Part shown: one piece after another, positions 25,301-35,797 of the stretch
Numbering within the stretch: position 1 is the first letter of the stretch
Layout: each line of letters begins with the position of its first letter
Source: Carnegiea gigantea
Taxonomy: Eukaryota > Streptophyta > Magnoliopsida > Caryophyllales > Cactaceae
Direction: 5' to 3'
DNA: 64,000 nt
Assembly (NCBI GenBank): GCA_029747015.1
Contig: JAKOGI010002796.1
Location: 21,425 to 85,424 of the forward strand
Made by a program: the position numbers and the translations under genes
The notes under the pieces: model-generated
The model's input: only the letters and a program-made list of their open reading frames with translations
Told to the model about the DNA's origin: nothing
Database searches by the model: none

Positions 25301-26070
25301 CAGTTATCATCTATAGGGCGTCAGCCCATCACTTACCCGCGCGGCTTCAGGCCAACTCTTGATCGGATTGGCAGGTGTACACCTATGTATAGATCATATC
25401 AGTGCAAGGGGTTCACATCCAGATAATAATGAGCAATTCAGTTTCATATTACATTCATTTTCATTATTGTTGCCAACTAAATGAATTGCAAAGACGGGTA
25501 CCCATCATCAGTATTTCTATACTCATTTTACAATGCAGGGATGTATGTACTGAGTTTTTTGCTCATATGTTCGAATTATTTTCATGTTTTCCATTTTAGG
25601 TTATGAAGTATCACATGTTCCTCCATTTAGCAAGCCCCTTTGGAACTCGTCAGATGTTCACAGTGGATTCAGCATAGCATGAATATTGGCACCGATCATA
25701 GGGTCAAGTACTTGTGGAGTATGAAATGTGAGTAGTACATGGTATGGTTGAACCATTATGGACTTTGGTCTTGAAGTATTTCAGTTTAATAGAATTTGTG
25801 ATTGTGAACACGAGTTGCAAGATTAAACGGTTTCAGTGAGCCTTGTCCTTATCAGGACGGGGGTAGCGCCTTCGTTTACTAAGTCTCCCGCTGCAATTAT
25901 TAGTAATTATATCATTAGTATTTTGGGGGCGTTACAAATACGCAAGAGTGTCCCCACCCGAACGGGTTACGCTGAATCCAACTTGACGTGATACTTTAGA
26001 TAACACACAATGACCTAAACCCGTATGGGTGAACCCGAACTCGAGCTTATTGACCTGATTGCAACCTCTA
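22392..26070. mobile_element. hAT-like non-autonomous element split by a solo LTR
   Basis: The left end TAGAGGTGACAA and right end TTGCAACCTCTA are imperfect inverted repeats. The 8-bp flanks GCTGATAT (22384-22391) and GCTGGTAT (26071-26078) match at seven of eight positions, fitting a hAT insertion. Removing the nested LTR (22873-25936) and one TSD copy leaves about 610 bp. The remaining arms are rich in GACCCGA-type words (GACCCGACTCG, ACCCGAACGGG). No transposase is encoded. Confidence 0.65.
22873..25936. mobile_element. Solo LTR, 3,064 bp, nested in the hAT-like element
   Basis: Starts TGTAATAATCCGACC and ends GGGGGCGTTACA, flanked by perfect 5-bp target duplications AATAC (22868-22872 and 25937-25941). 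No primer-binding site, polypurine tract or internal gene lies between. It is therefore a solo LTR left by LTR-LTR recombination. The size and TGTAA...TTACA ends fit plant Ty3/gypsy chromovirus-type LTRs, but lineage and orientation are not certain. It contains a 20-bp perfect palindrome at 23543-23562. The 125-codon frame near 24600 is not recognised. Confidence 0.82.
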
Positions 26071-26078
26071 GCTGGTAT

Positions 26079-26890
26079 CCATACTTCGTTACTTGAATTG
26101 GTATTTTGTTGCTTTCTTATTAGTTTTCAGTAGCTATCTTTTGTCTTCATGTTTTTTTGGCAAGTAACAAAGTACAGATGCCAACAAGCTTATAGTTTGG
26201 ATGGGCCCAAGTTTGCTTCTCATTTGAAAAGCCATGGGGTCAACGCCGATAGGCTATCCAAATCACTTGTGTACAATGGAGTTGTGCAACTAGTCAAAAA
26301 CTGCTAGACATGTTGGTACTCCTTAGATAGGGGCATAATAAGAATTATCCATACTTACGAATTTTAAAAATATATATAATTTCAATTTTATCTTTTCAAT
26401 TGAATTCTAAAATATATTAAAGTTTCATATTTTTTAAAAAGAAATTTAGAACTTCAAAATATTCAAGTGCCACTCAACAAATTATAACATCTAGCTCTGT
26501 TAATTTGGATGATCGAGAGATAAAATTTTGTTAAATCTAGGTGTAGTGGAAACATTATGTTGTTGTCAAGAATTGCGCTTGTGATTCATAACACGTTAAC
26601 GAAAGCGACGCATGTGTTTTAGGACTTGGACCTTCGAAAATTTTTAGGTGGGAAATTATCATTTTGTTCAACGCGAAGCAGGGAATGCGAGATGTCACGT
26701 GCATGGAATGTGAGGGAACATGCTTTGATACTGTTGAGTAATTTTTGGGTCTTACATTTTACTTCTTCCTTTTTTTCATACAATAAATATATTAAATAAG
26801 CAGAGCTTTTCATTGATATTCCAACTACTATTGACTGTTATGCATAGTGGGTGACTATCTATCTTTGCGAGTCAAATATGAAAACACTAA
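26079..26890. other. AT-rich spacer, no gene seen
   Basis: No recognised coding region, RNA gene or repeat between the hAT-like element and the following MITE. Confidence 0.55.
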
Positions 26891-27428
26891 TAGTATGTTT
26901 GGTAGAGTTGAAAATCATTTTTCTAGAAAATAATTTTTCATGTAAAATAATTTTTCATATAAAATGATTTTAACTCATATTTTTAGTTGTTTGGGAAAAA
27001 GAAAAATAAACTTTCTGGATAATGAGTTTGATTAGTAAAAAAATAAACTAAAAAGCCAAAAATTGATTTTTGGTAATCTTCAAACCATATGTCGAGAAAA
27101 TAGACATGTAATAGAGAAAGAATGTGAGAGCCCAAGAAACGTAAAATCAACTTACTCTCTGTTCAAAATGAAAATATTTTTCTTCATTCTAGGAAAAATG
27201 ATTTTTCCTTGAAAACGAATTTTCCCTCCTTTTTTCACCAAACACCGTAAAAAAAAAAAAAAAAGGGCAGCCCGGTGCACAAGCATCCTGTGTTCACGCA
27301 GGGTCCGGGGAAGGGCCGCACCTCAATGGGTGAATTGTAGGCAACCTAACCTGACTTTCATCAAACACCGTAAAATGAGAAAATTATTTTTCGGGAAAAT
27401 GATTTTCACTACTACCAAACACATCCTA
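26891..27428. mobile_element. MITE with GTTTGGT-type inverted repeats, host of a SINE insertion
   Basis: The left end TAGTATGTTTGGTAGAGTTG and right end (minus strand) TAGGATGTGTTTGGTAGTAG are inverted. Both are followed by GAAAATCATTTT-type sequence. The body is built of AAAATNATTTTC words. It is about 415 bp without the SINE at 27253-27355. A clear target duplication was not found. A related fragment lies at about 38930-39075. Confidence 0.6.
27233..27375 (-). mobile_element. 5'-truncated SINE with 20-bp target duplication
   Basis: The direct repeats at 27233-27252 and 27356-27375 (TTTCACCAAACACCGTAAAA-like) differ at one base. Between them the minus strand reads a plant SINE body (GTTGCCTACAATTC, CCCTTCCCCGGACCC, TGCACCGGGCTGCCC) ending in a T run. 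These words are typical of plant tRNA-derived SINE 3' halves. The A and B promoter boxes are absent, so the copy is 5'-truncated. It inserted into the MITE, so it is younger than the MITE. Confidence 0.8.
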
Positions 27429-27439
27429 AATATATTGCA

Positions 27440-27565
27440 AACGTATAAAGTGCATTGTGAAAAGTACAATTTGGTAAAACATTCACAGCGAGTGCAAAGT
27501 AAACATTCATAGCGAGTGCAAAGTACAATTTCATAAAACATTCACAACAAGTGAAAAGTACAATT
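27440..27565. repeat. Short degenerate tandem repeat
   Basis: Two to three imperfect copies of an about 38-45-bp unit containing AAAACATTCACA, GCGAGTGCAAAGT and ACAATTT. It abuts the primer-binding site of the gypsy LTR on the internal side and may be a leader of that lost element. Confidence 0.5.
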
Positions 27566-27566
27566 T

Positions 27567-30220
27567 CTCCGGTGATGGCGCCAAAATTTGTAAAACTTAT
27601 TGTAGAGCTACAAATTAAACCGCTCCTCTGATTTATAAATAAAATTTATAGTGCCAAAAAGTAGGGATCGATCCCACGAGGAAAGATTATGTTAGTAAGC
27701 TAGTTTAAGTTTACTACTCTAATACATTTTACTTCTTTCTTTTAATTGCTAAAACAAATCAAATTAAGCAAGTAAAAATATGGAAAATTTCTTTCTAACA
27801 CTCCTAAATTTTCTAAGCCAAATTCTAGAAATAAAAAAAGTAAATACCCTACCTAAATATTCTAGAAAAATAAAAACAGAAATTTAATTATCACACACTA
27901 CTAATTGAAAATTAAAACAGAAAATTAACAAGCAGAAGATTAATATCAATGAATACAGAAAACAATCTCAATTAATATTATGAAAATTCATAAATTAATA
28001 TTCCTAGAATTGTATTTAATTAATTTCAGAAAAATAAAACAGAAGGCAAAATCAGCAAATTGAAATAGAAATTAATATCTGAAATCAGAAAAATAATAAA
28101 CTGCACTTAATTAAATGCAAAAATAAATAATAAATTTACCCAGATTGTATAATATAATTTTTTAAACTTAATAAAACCCTAAAACCAAAAGTAAAAATTA
28201 AAAACGTAATTTTTGAATTTATTAAAGTAAAAACCTCCATGTATTCAACTCACAAAATAATTCTGAAAAATTATGAAATAATTTCTAAAAATTTCGAAAC
28301 TAAATGGCAGTAGATTAGGATGCTAAATAAACCTTAAAATAGAATGAAACACCAAAACACATAAAAGGTACTATTTTTAGTCTAATTTCTAACAAACCGA
28401 TAAATAAATAGCGAAATTGAACAGAAAATAAATCTAAAAATCATAATCACACTAAAAATCAAAATATAACTGATCCAAAGTTACCAAGACACTCCCAAAA
28501 GACTACTCTTTTGGGAGGGTAAATGAGATTAATATTAAAATTATAAATTTAAGAATTAAAAGTCATAAACTAAAGAATTAACTAAAACCAACAAATAGTT
28601 ATTAAAGATACCAAATTTATGAAAAAAACTTAGCATAATCCATATCCACCATGCAAATTAATATTTATTATCAACACATAAATTGATTTATCCATGAGTT
28701 GGATTGTAGAAGACACTCACTAGTGAATCTTTTCCATTTTTTCTTATATTATAGTTTATTTAGGCCTAACCCTAATATAAACCCTACTAGTTTTGATAAC
28801 CCTAGCACCAACGCACGAATTTAATCAAACCAGAGTATTAAGTATAGAAAAGCATCATCTAACGCCTTCTAACCAATTTACTAGTAAATTGATTTTAAAA
28901 AAGATCTATCATAATTACCTATTAAAAGAGATGGTTTGAGCCATCCATGATCAATTAGGATGATACTTGTACCTAAAAGACTATAGTTTTTATGTACTAA
29001 AGCTTTTTAAACTATCATATGAATTCGTTTTAAACTAATTAGCATGCATTTTAATTAATCTAACACGAACATCATGAACAATAAATACAAATCATTATAG
29101 AATCATAGAATAAAAATCAATTAAACAATAAAGCATAAAAATTTATTCAAAATAATTAATTTAGCATGGTTTCAAATTGACTATACTAAGTATAAGAAAA
29201 TTACTCGCTCATACTAGAAATTAACTTATATAAATCATCCAATAAATTCATCTTTAACACTAAACTAAACTAAAAATAAAAATATAGCAAAGGGACAATA
29301 TTACTTGGCTTGATAGTCAACGTAAGGTGATGATGCCTGAAGCTGATTGCGTTGCGGTGTGTATGAGTGTAGTCAAGGTAATGATGCTTGATGATTTACG
29401 AAGCTAGGCCAGTGTGGAGTTAGGTGCCAGATGAGAGATGCCGATGGAGAATGACACAGGTGATATCTGATTTCTTTTCCTGGGGCTGATGACAAGGGTG
29501 GATTTACAAAGGAGAATGGAGATGATGGGGGTACAGTGATGGTTGATTACGATGGTTAGGCGAGGAATGATGTGTGGTGATGCGTGAATGATGGAGTTAC
29601 TTTTGTGGATGACGATGATGGTGAGGTTCGGCGTGGAATGATGTGTGGTGTGTTTTTGGAGGATGATGGGGCAAGCGTGAAGTTAGAAGGTGGTGATCCT
29701 GATTATCAAGAGTTAGACAAAATATATGGGTTGTGATGGTGATGGATGATTAGGAGTTAGGTGAGATACGTGGGGGTTGCTACCCTAAACCGTGGGGGGT
29801 TAGGCTGATGATCAAGGATTATGATGGTCAAGGTGATGATGAGTGGTTGATGATTGATTCTGCTGTGTTCGTATGGTGGATGGTGGGTTGATTTCCTTGG
29901 GTTCCTTATCTTCCAAATCTTCTAAATTTTCCTATCTTCCAAATCTTCTAAATTTTCTTCAATTAGGAGTAGTAATCTTATAATCCAAGGCCAAAAAAAT
30001 CCTTAGGGAAATATATTTTTCATAAATCATCATTTTTGGACCGACTTGATGATCTTGCTAGAATCCTTCAATCAAACCCGCACTTTGACGTCTTTTCTTC
30101 TTCACTTTCCTTTATTAATGCTTAACCTAAAAATATAAAAAATAAAGTAAATTAGGCAAAATAATATATAAAATATAATTAAAATAATTATTAAAAATAT
30201 GCATAAATTATGACTTAACA
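27567..30220 (-). mobile_element. Ty3/gypsy LTR with primer-binding site; internal region lost
   Basis: The minus strand starts TGTTAAGTCATAATTT at 30220 and ends ...TTTTACA at 27589, an LTR of 2,632 bp. It is followed after four bases by TTGGCGCCATCACCGGAG (27567-27584). That is the TGGCGCC-type primer site known from plant Athila/Tat-like gypsy elements. No gag or pol follows, only about 130 bp of repeated sequence, so the element is truncated close to its 5' end. The 29300-29900 part is rich in GATGATG and GTGGTGATG words. The outer 5 bases at the right are GTAGG; no left partner was found. Confidence 0.65.
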
Positions 30221-30467
30221 GTAGGCAATTGCAGATTAAAGGCAAGGAAGTATTTAAACAGCCCTCCCAAGAAAAAGGAGTATTAATTAGTTTAGAAAAC
30301 TATTCTATTGAGAATACGTTACATGAGATTCTAAGCAATCAATCAAAAAGTGCAAATTAGCCAAATTCAGTAGTGGTTGAAAAGTCTAATCAATGTGATG
30401 TAATTATGTGGTTTAGATGTTCTCATATGTTTCAAGTTCAAGGCACATTTGTTATACTCTAATGTGA
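30221..30467. other. Spacer
   Basis: No recognised feature. Confidence 0.5.
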
Positions 30468-30660
30468 TGTTTGGTTAGATGTAACGTAATAGTAATGTAA
30501 TGCAATCAACTTTTCAATGCAATCATAATTATTTAGTTTATGATAATCATAATTACATGATAGTTATTTTATCGCAATATTATCATACAACTAAACAAAG
30601 TAATGAAAACACAATTACAAACTTGTTTGCATTACAATGTTGATTATATCTAACTAAACA
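30468..30660. mobile_element. About 193-bp MITE
   Basis: The left end TGTTTGGTTAGATGTAA and right end (minus strand) TGTTTAGTTAGATATAA form imperfect inverted repeats. The body alternates GTAATG/ATAATC words, and most of it can fold on itself. No target duplication could be fixed. Confidence 0.55.
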
Positions 30661-31461
30661 ATACATAATGGTCACTTGATCATGTATAAATAATTGCTTG
30701 CATCCTACTTATGTGCTGAATGATCATGAGTAACTGTCATGTCAAGAGCCATGAGTTATTGACTACCTGAAGTTTCAATGCTATAGTGTAGGCTTCTTAA
30801 ACTCACACCCCCACGATCCTTGGTAGGCATGCTAGAAATAGACCCTTGTCAGATTACAAAATATAATTTGGTATGGACTTATTGATTGTGTCAATTATAT
30901 TAAATCGGAATTTGCATATCTGATCATTTTTTTATGAGGCCACATATTGACATGTAATGCCATGTTGGGAAATCATAGCCCAAATTATTGTCCAAATATG
31001 TTCATCATTGATAAATATGTGGCTATGGGTCTTGCCCTTGAAATTAGTGTATTACCAAATGGTTAGTTAAATAATTTTAAATTTAATTAACTAATAATCT
31101 TGCTAATTATCTACTGCCCTATCTTCAAGAAGTAGGCTAACTTTGTGGTTTTAATGATATAACAATGGGTTGCTTTTTGGATACACATAAAGACGATTCA
31201 AATATATTTCAAAACTACAATGAGCCAAAAGTACTTTACAGAATAAGAGAGTTGCAGCCAACCGACTTGCAATGAAAAAGTGTTATATGCCTTAGTCAAT
31301 AAGGAATGCAACTATTAGCACATTAAATGCAGGTTGAAAAAACACCTCTCTAATTCAGAAGAAGCCAAGACCTCAATGAGCAACTATCAAAAATTTAGAC
31401 AGACATTAAGGCCGTTGAATCATCCACCAGGCTGTAGCCATTAGACAGAAGCATCAACAGA
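30661..31461. other. AT-rich spacer, possibly the 5' part of a copia LTR
   Basis: No gene seen. A TGTTGGGAAATC word near 30964 could be an LTR start belonging with the LTR-like sequence that ends near 32160, but this is unproven. Confidence 0.35.
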
Positions 31462-31582
31462 ATATTTTACAGGCATACAACAACAACAACAACAAAAAAC
31501 TCCCAGTGTGGGTCCCGCTTTCGCGGGGTATGGGAAGATCCAGTTGTAGGCAACCTTACCCCTACCGATATTTTACAGGCAT
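31462..31582 (-). mobile_element. 91-bp 5'-truncated SINE/LINE tail with 15-bp target duplication
   Basis: ATATTTTACAGGCAT occurs at 31462-31476 and 31568-31582. Between them the minus strand reads GGTAGGGGTAAGGTTGCC, then CCCGCGAAAGCGGG, then a (TTG)n tail. Its 3' end is the same family as the 52-bp fragment at 22135. Its GTTGCCTACAA word is shared with the SINE at 27253. Confidence 0.78.
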
Positions 31583-32165
31583 CCGGCGGCTAATTCCTTC
31601 AGTGTTCTCTAACAGTCTAATTCTAAGTGCTCATAAATAGAAGACTTTGCTTAAGAAGAAGAGTGCAACACACAAACACAAAGAGCTCAACTCATATTCT
31701 AAGTGCTATTGTACTCTTAAGTGATTATCTTTTGTACACATATTGAGAATTCTTTTCAGAAGTAAGAAGGTTGGGAGAACCCTCTTTGTAAGCAAGAGGG
31801 TTAATTAGGAGATTCATCCTTCGTAGCTAAGTGGGAATTTAAGAGAAATCACTTCAAAAGTTTCATGAAGGGTGTGTTGTCAAGGTACTTTGTGGATACT
31901 TGGTTCTGTAATCTCAAAGCATATTAGTTTTAGTTGGTTGCATCGGACGTAATGCACTTGGAGGAGCGAATCTCATTAAAAAAACACCGCATTCTTTACA
32001 TTTTGTACTCAACCTGCTTAATGTGTTTGTTTAGCATCCGTGATTTATTTGCTCAACGACCTCAAGTTTGCTACATTTCTGCATTTTTCATATTTCAAGT
32101 TTTTATTTGCAATTATTTGATGTTATCCTATTCATGCCCCTCTAGGGTGATTGAACTTAAGATAA
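31583..32165 (+). repeat. Probable R/U5 part of a copia-type LTR
   Basis: A TATA-like CATAAATAGAAGAC (about 31632) is followed by purine-rich GTAAGCAAGAGGG, AGCTAAGTGGGAAT and GGTTGCATCGGACG. It then ends with CTATTCATGCCCCTCTAGG (about 32132). The last motif is almost the same as CTATTCACCCGCCCTCTAGG in the minus strand of the 1-16 kb array LTRs, close to their 3' end. No primer-binding site follows, so if it is an LTR the junction is lost. Confidence 0.4.
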
Positions 32166-35160
32166 ACGATGGTGCTAGGTGACAATACTTGTTATGCCTA
32201 TTAAAAAATCACAATGGTAATATGCACTTATAGAACTGTTGGATTTTGAAGACAAACACATCACTCACATACATATTTTACCTAGGAAAAATCGGTGTCA
32301 TTTTCTTGCTTTAAGTAATATTTTTGTTCAGTTCTTCCCAATCAACTGAAGGTATATCACTAATGGGAGGTTTGATTCCCTATTGTCATGTTGGCTTCAC
32401 AACAAAGACCCATGGCATTTCGTAATTAATGATCAAGTGGCATAGCATAGGATAAAAGGTCCTTGCATTGTTATGAAAAATACTGCAATAATTTAGGAAT
32501 ACTAGCATGGGGAGGTGTATAAAAACTTTTTAAGTGTTCCATTACCTTTATTGCAAAAGTTATCAGCTATGTGTTAGTTATATGGATAAGAATTTTAACA
32601 TCAACAGTAAATGTTCTTATACCTGTTTTGTCTCTTAGTGAAACTCTAAATATGAAGCTATAGTAAGAGAGTAGATAGTATGGACCAATTCGCATTCTAT
32701 TATAAAATCTATAAGGAAGATCATATAGTCATACAAGCACTTGCACAAAGGTCTTTTCTGATTATGTTAATATTAGATAATTATCAACTTAATTATGTTC
32801 TTCTCAGATAACTATCAAGCTTGTTTTTAAATATCTAATAATATCAAAATGAGAAGTTTGGATCTACTAATTAGATGTAGACATGTCATAATTTTAGCTT
32901 TTTTTTGTTTTATGAATAAAATGTTTATTAAGTAGTTGGTCTCAGCCAACTTAATTTGGCCTAATCCATCAGTTATGACAAGTTAAGTTACATCTGAAGT
33001 TTAATTTCTTTTTCTTTGATTCTCAATTTAATTTGAGTTTGGTTAATGTTGCTCTATGAGAATAGAGGTTCTTCCATCAATTTTTTTTTTTCATTCACAA
33101 CCCAAATCCAAGACTCTATTTAAGGGTGGGAAAAAGAAGAGTCAAACCACTTCAACCAACTATCTCAATATATCTCAAGTTCTATGAGGTAGTGCATAAA
33201 TACATCCAACACAATGCCATTAATTAGACTAATGTCACCTCTCTCACTTGGCTTTGTCCACATAGCAATTGTTAGTTATACAACATGATTTACTAACCTT
33301 TATTACAGGCAACAATTCTAAGTAAGCAAAATAGATATCCAATGTACACTAACATGTTATGGCATAGTTAAATGGGGATGTCACCCTAAAAATAAGGAGT
33401 TTTAAAGGCAAAAATTAAAATGAATGAACCATAATAAGTTGGTATGCTTTTAGTGTATTTCTATTGGTGTAAATATAATTTCTCTTATTGAGGAAGATTC
33501 AAAGGAGAATCATCAGGTAACTCTATTTCTATTGAAAACTAATTTTTGATTTTAAGAGAAAGTGCCCTACTAATAACCTAAATCAAACGATGGCTACCCA
33601 AACAGCAAGCAAAATAACATTTAATCGAATTAGGAGGCATTTTTGAATGATTCTCAAACAACCTTTGATGTATGGACCATCAAGTCCATTGGTTTTGGAA
33701 CTAAGGAACTAGGTTGAGTTGAAATGTGGCAATTTTTCAGTATAATGTACCTTAAAAAATATGTCGTTTAACATTATTTTTGCTTATTAGATTAGGAAGT
33801 CAAATAGTTCATGAAGAAACTATTCAATTGACATTAATAATTATTGGTTCACATTCAAGTCACTTTTGGGCTAATAAAGAAAGTACAAAAGGAGAACAAG
33901 ACAAAAGAAAGAGGAAATATAAGCATCTCTGGGCCTCCCCTTTCATGCAAGATTGTGCCAATTATAGTTGGTCAAATTTTGTCCAATTCGATAATTCAAA
34001 TATGCCTGGCTCATAAAAGAAATTGGGTACTGTTATGAACCTTTCATTGAATTTTAAATCATGATGTAAAATTTTTCCATTTCTTTTGCCTAAACTATTT
34101 TGATAGGAATTTAGTTTTATTCGATTTATCTAACCTGGAAAAATGGATATGGTCATCATATTTTACCCAAGTTTTAGAGATTTTTTTTATTTGATCTGAA
34201 TCCTAATTTTCAAATCACTAATGGTAGTAAAGGAGAACCCAAGCTGGGAAAAGAAAAAGAGCAAAAGCCATGTAGACTTATGAGACGGAGTTTTCATCTC
34301 CACTTTTGCTTGGTGGTGGACCATGTGTTTTTCGGTTATGGAATTAATTTTACAAGTTGATTATGCTTTAACTTTTATTCTCTCAAGAGAAAGTTATCCC
34401 TAGGAAGTGGTGGATTGTGCTTCATGCTACTTTTCTACGAAGGAAGGATACCTAAGTTCATTATTGGGGAAAAAAATCAACGGCAATTGGAAGGTAAGAA
34501 AGTGTTGTGCTGTGGAGAACCATTGAAAGCAATTTCAGCTCGATCAGGGTGCAAATCAATGTAACCAATCACTCTCCAAGGTTTACACAATGAACGTATA
34601 TGCATGCACTCATGGGCAAAAGTTTGGACCATGCAGGATTACAATTGCCCAGAACAATGTAGCAGAGAGTAGTGGAGGAAGAAAAGAAGAGAGGATGAAT
34701 GCTTTTTATATGTTTAGCAGCAGCCAGAAGGCCTGTATTTATATGGAGAAAATAAGATGCTAGTGGGGTGAGAAATGTCTCCAAATATGAGAGATAATGG
34801 GTGGAAATCAAGGATAGCACTTGATTACTTTAACTAGCCATTATTGGAGAAGAACATGGAGAAAAATCGGCAAGATAATGATGATGATTATGCCATTGGA
34901 CAAAAAAATAAAAGAAATTTTCTTCAAAAATTAGCAGACAAGAAAAGTCCACAACCCACCGCTTACTTACCACGCCTAGGCCGGACCAAACTGTGTAAGC
35001 AGGCAAAGCGTGTACGCATGTGGCGGTCAACCTCTCACCCCAAATCACATACAAGATCAACCCCAAAGGCAAATTAAAAAGTCTAAGGAAAAGGAATTAT
35101 ATATACCCCACAAGAGGTTCCTAAACCTTCTATGTAGGACAAAGAGAAGGTGGGAAAAGA
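32166..35160. other. AT-rich spacer, no gene seen
   Basis: About 3 kb with only short frames. None shows a recognisable domain, and no inverted or direct terminal repeats were recognised. Confidence 0.5.
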
Positions 35161-35797
35161 ACTTATTTTAATTTTTTTGGGGGGTTAGCTGCGGTAAATA
35201 AGCTAATTGTTGTCAGTATGTCCAATAATTCCTTACTAATGGCATAGAGAGTAGCAAAGTAAGAATCCGAAAAAAGGAAGGGTTCATTAATGTCTTGCAA
35301 TTGAATTGATACGTAGTAAAGTAAGGAAATGACAAAATCTTTCAAGTGAATAAATTTTAAACTTGATAGACCCTGGTTGAGATCCCCACAACATATATAA
35401 ACCCCTATGGCCACTGTGTCCGCCATTGCTGAATTGCATCTTTTTAAGGTCATGCGCATACCTCGCGTTTCATATGTGCTCTAGAGGGACATCACAGATC
35501 TTTCATATAAGGCGACCAAACCTTCATACTTACACAGGTAATTCAATCAAGTCCATCTCAACATAGACCATCGTTATATAATTGCTAATAGCATGATGCT
35601 GCTCAACCTCACTCATCAAGCAGTAAATCTATCAATTAAGGCTAATACTGCTTTGTTGACCACAAGTGGGTATCCACTAAGAGTATAAGAGCTCAACATC
35701 TGAGAAGAACTACTGCACGCCATATGGATGAAATGGTACAGTGTATTGAGGCTAATATGGCTTCATTTGGCCACAAGTGGGTGTCCACCATACTACC
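35161..35797. other. Downstream flank of the copia pol remnant
   Basis: No gene recognised. A roughly 40-bp word, CCACAAGTGGGTATCCAC and its variant CCACAAGTGGGTGTCCAC, occurs at about 35660-35680 and 35770-35790. It may be part of the 3' end of the decayed element. Confidence 0.4.

Noticed and set aside
29300..29900. GATGATG-rich stretch as a protein-coding minisatellite
   Set aside because: No open frame spans it and it lies inside a gypsy LTR.
31934..32182. 82-codon frame at the end of the LTR-like region
   Set aside because: No domain recognised; the nucleotide sequence fits the untranslated end of a copia LTR better.
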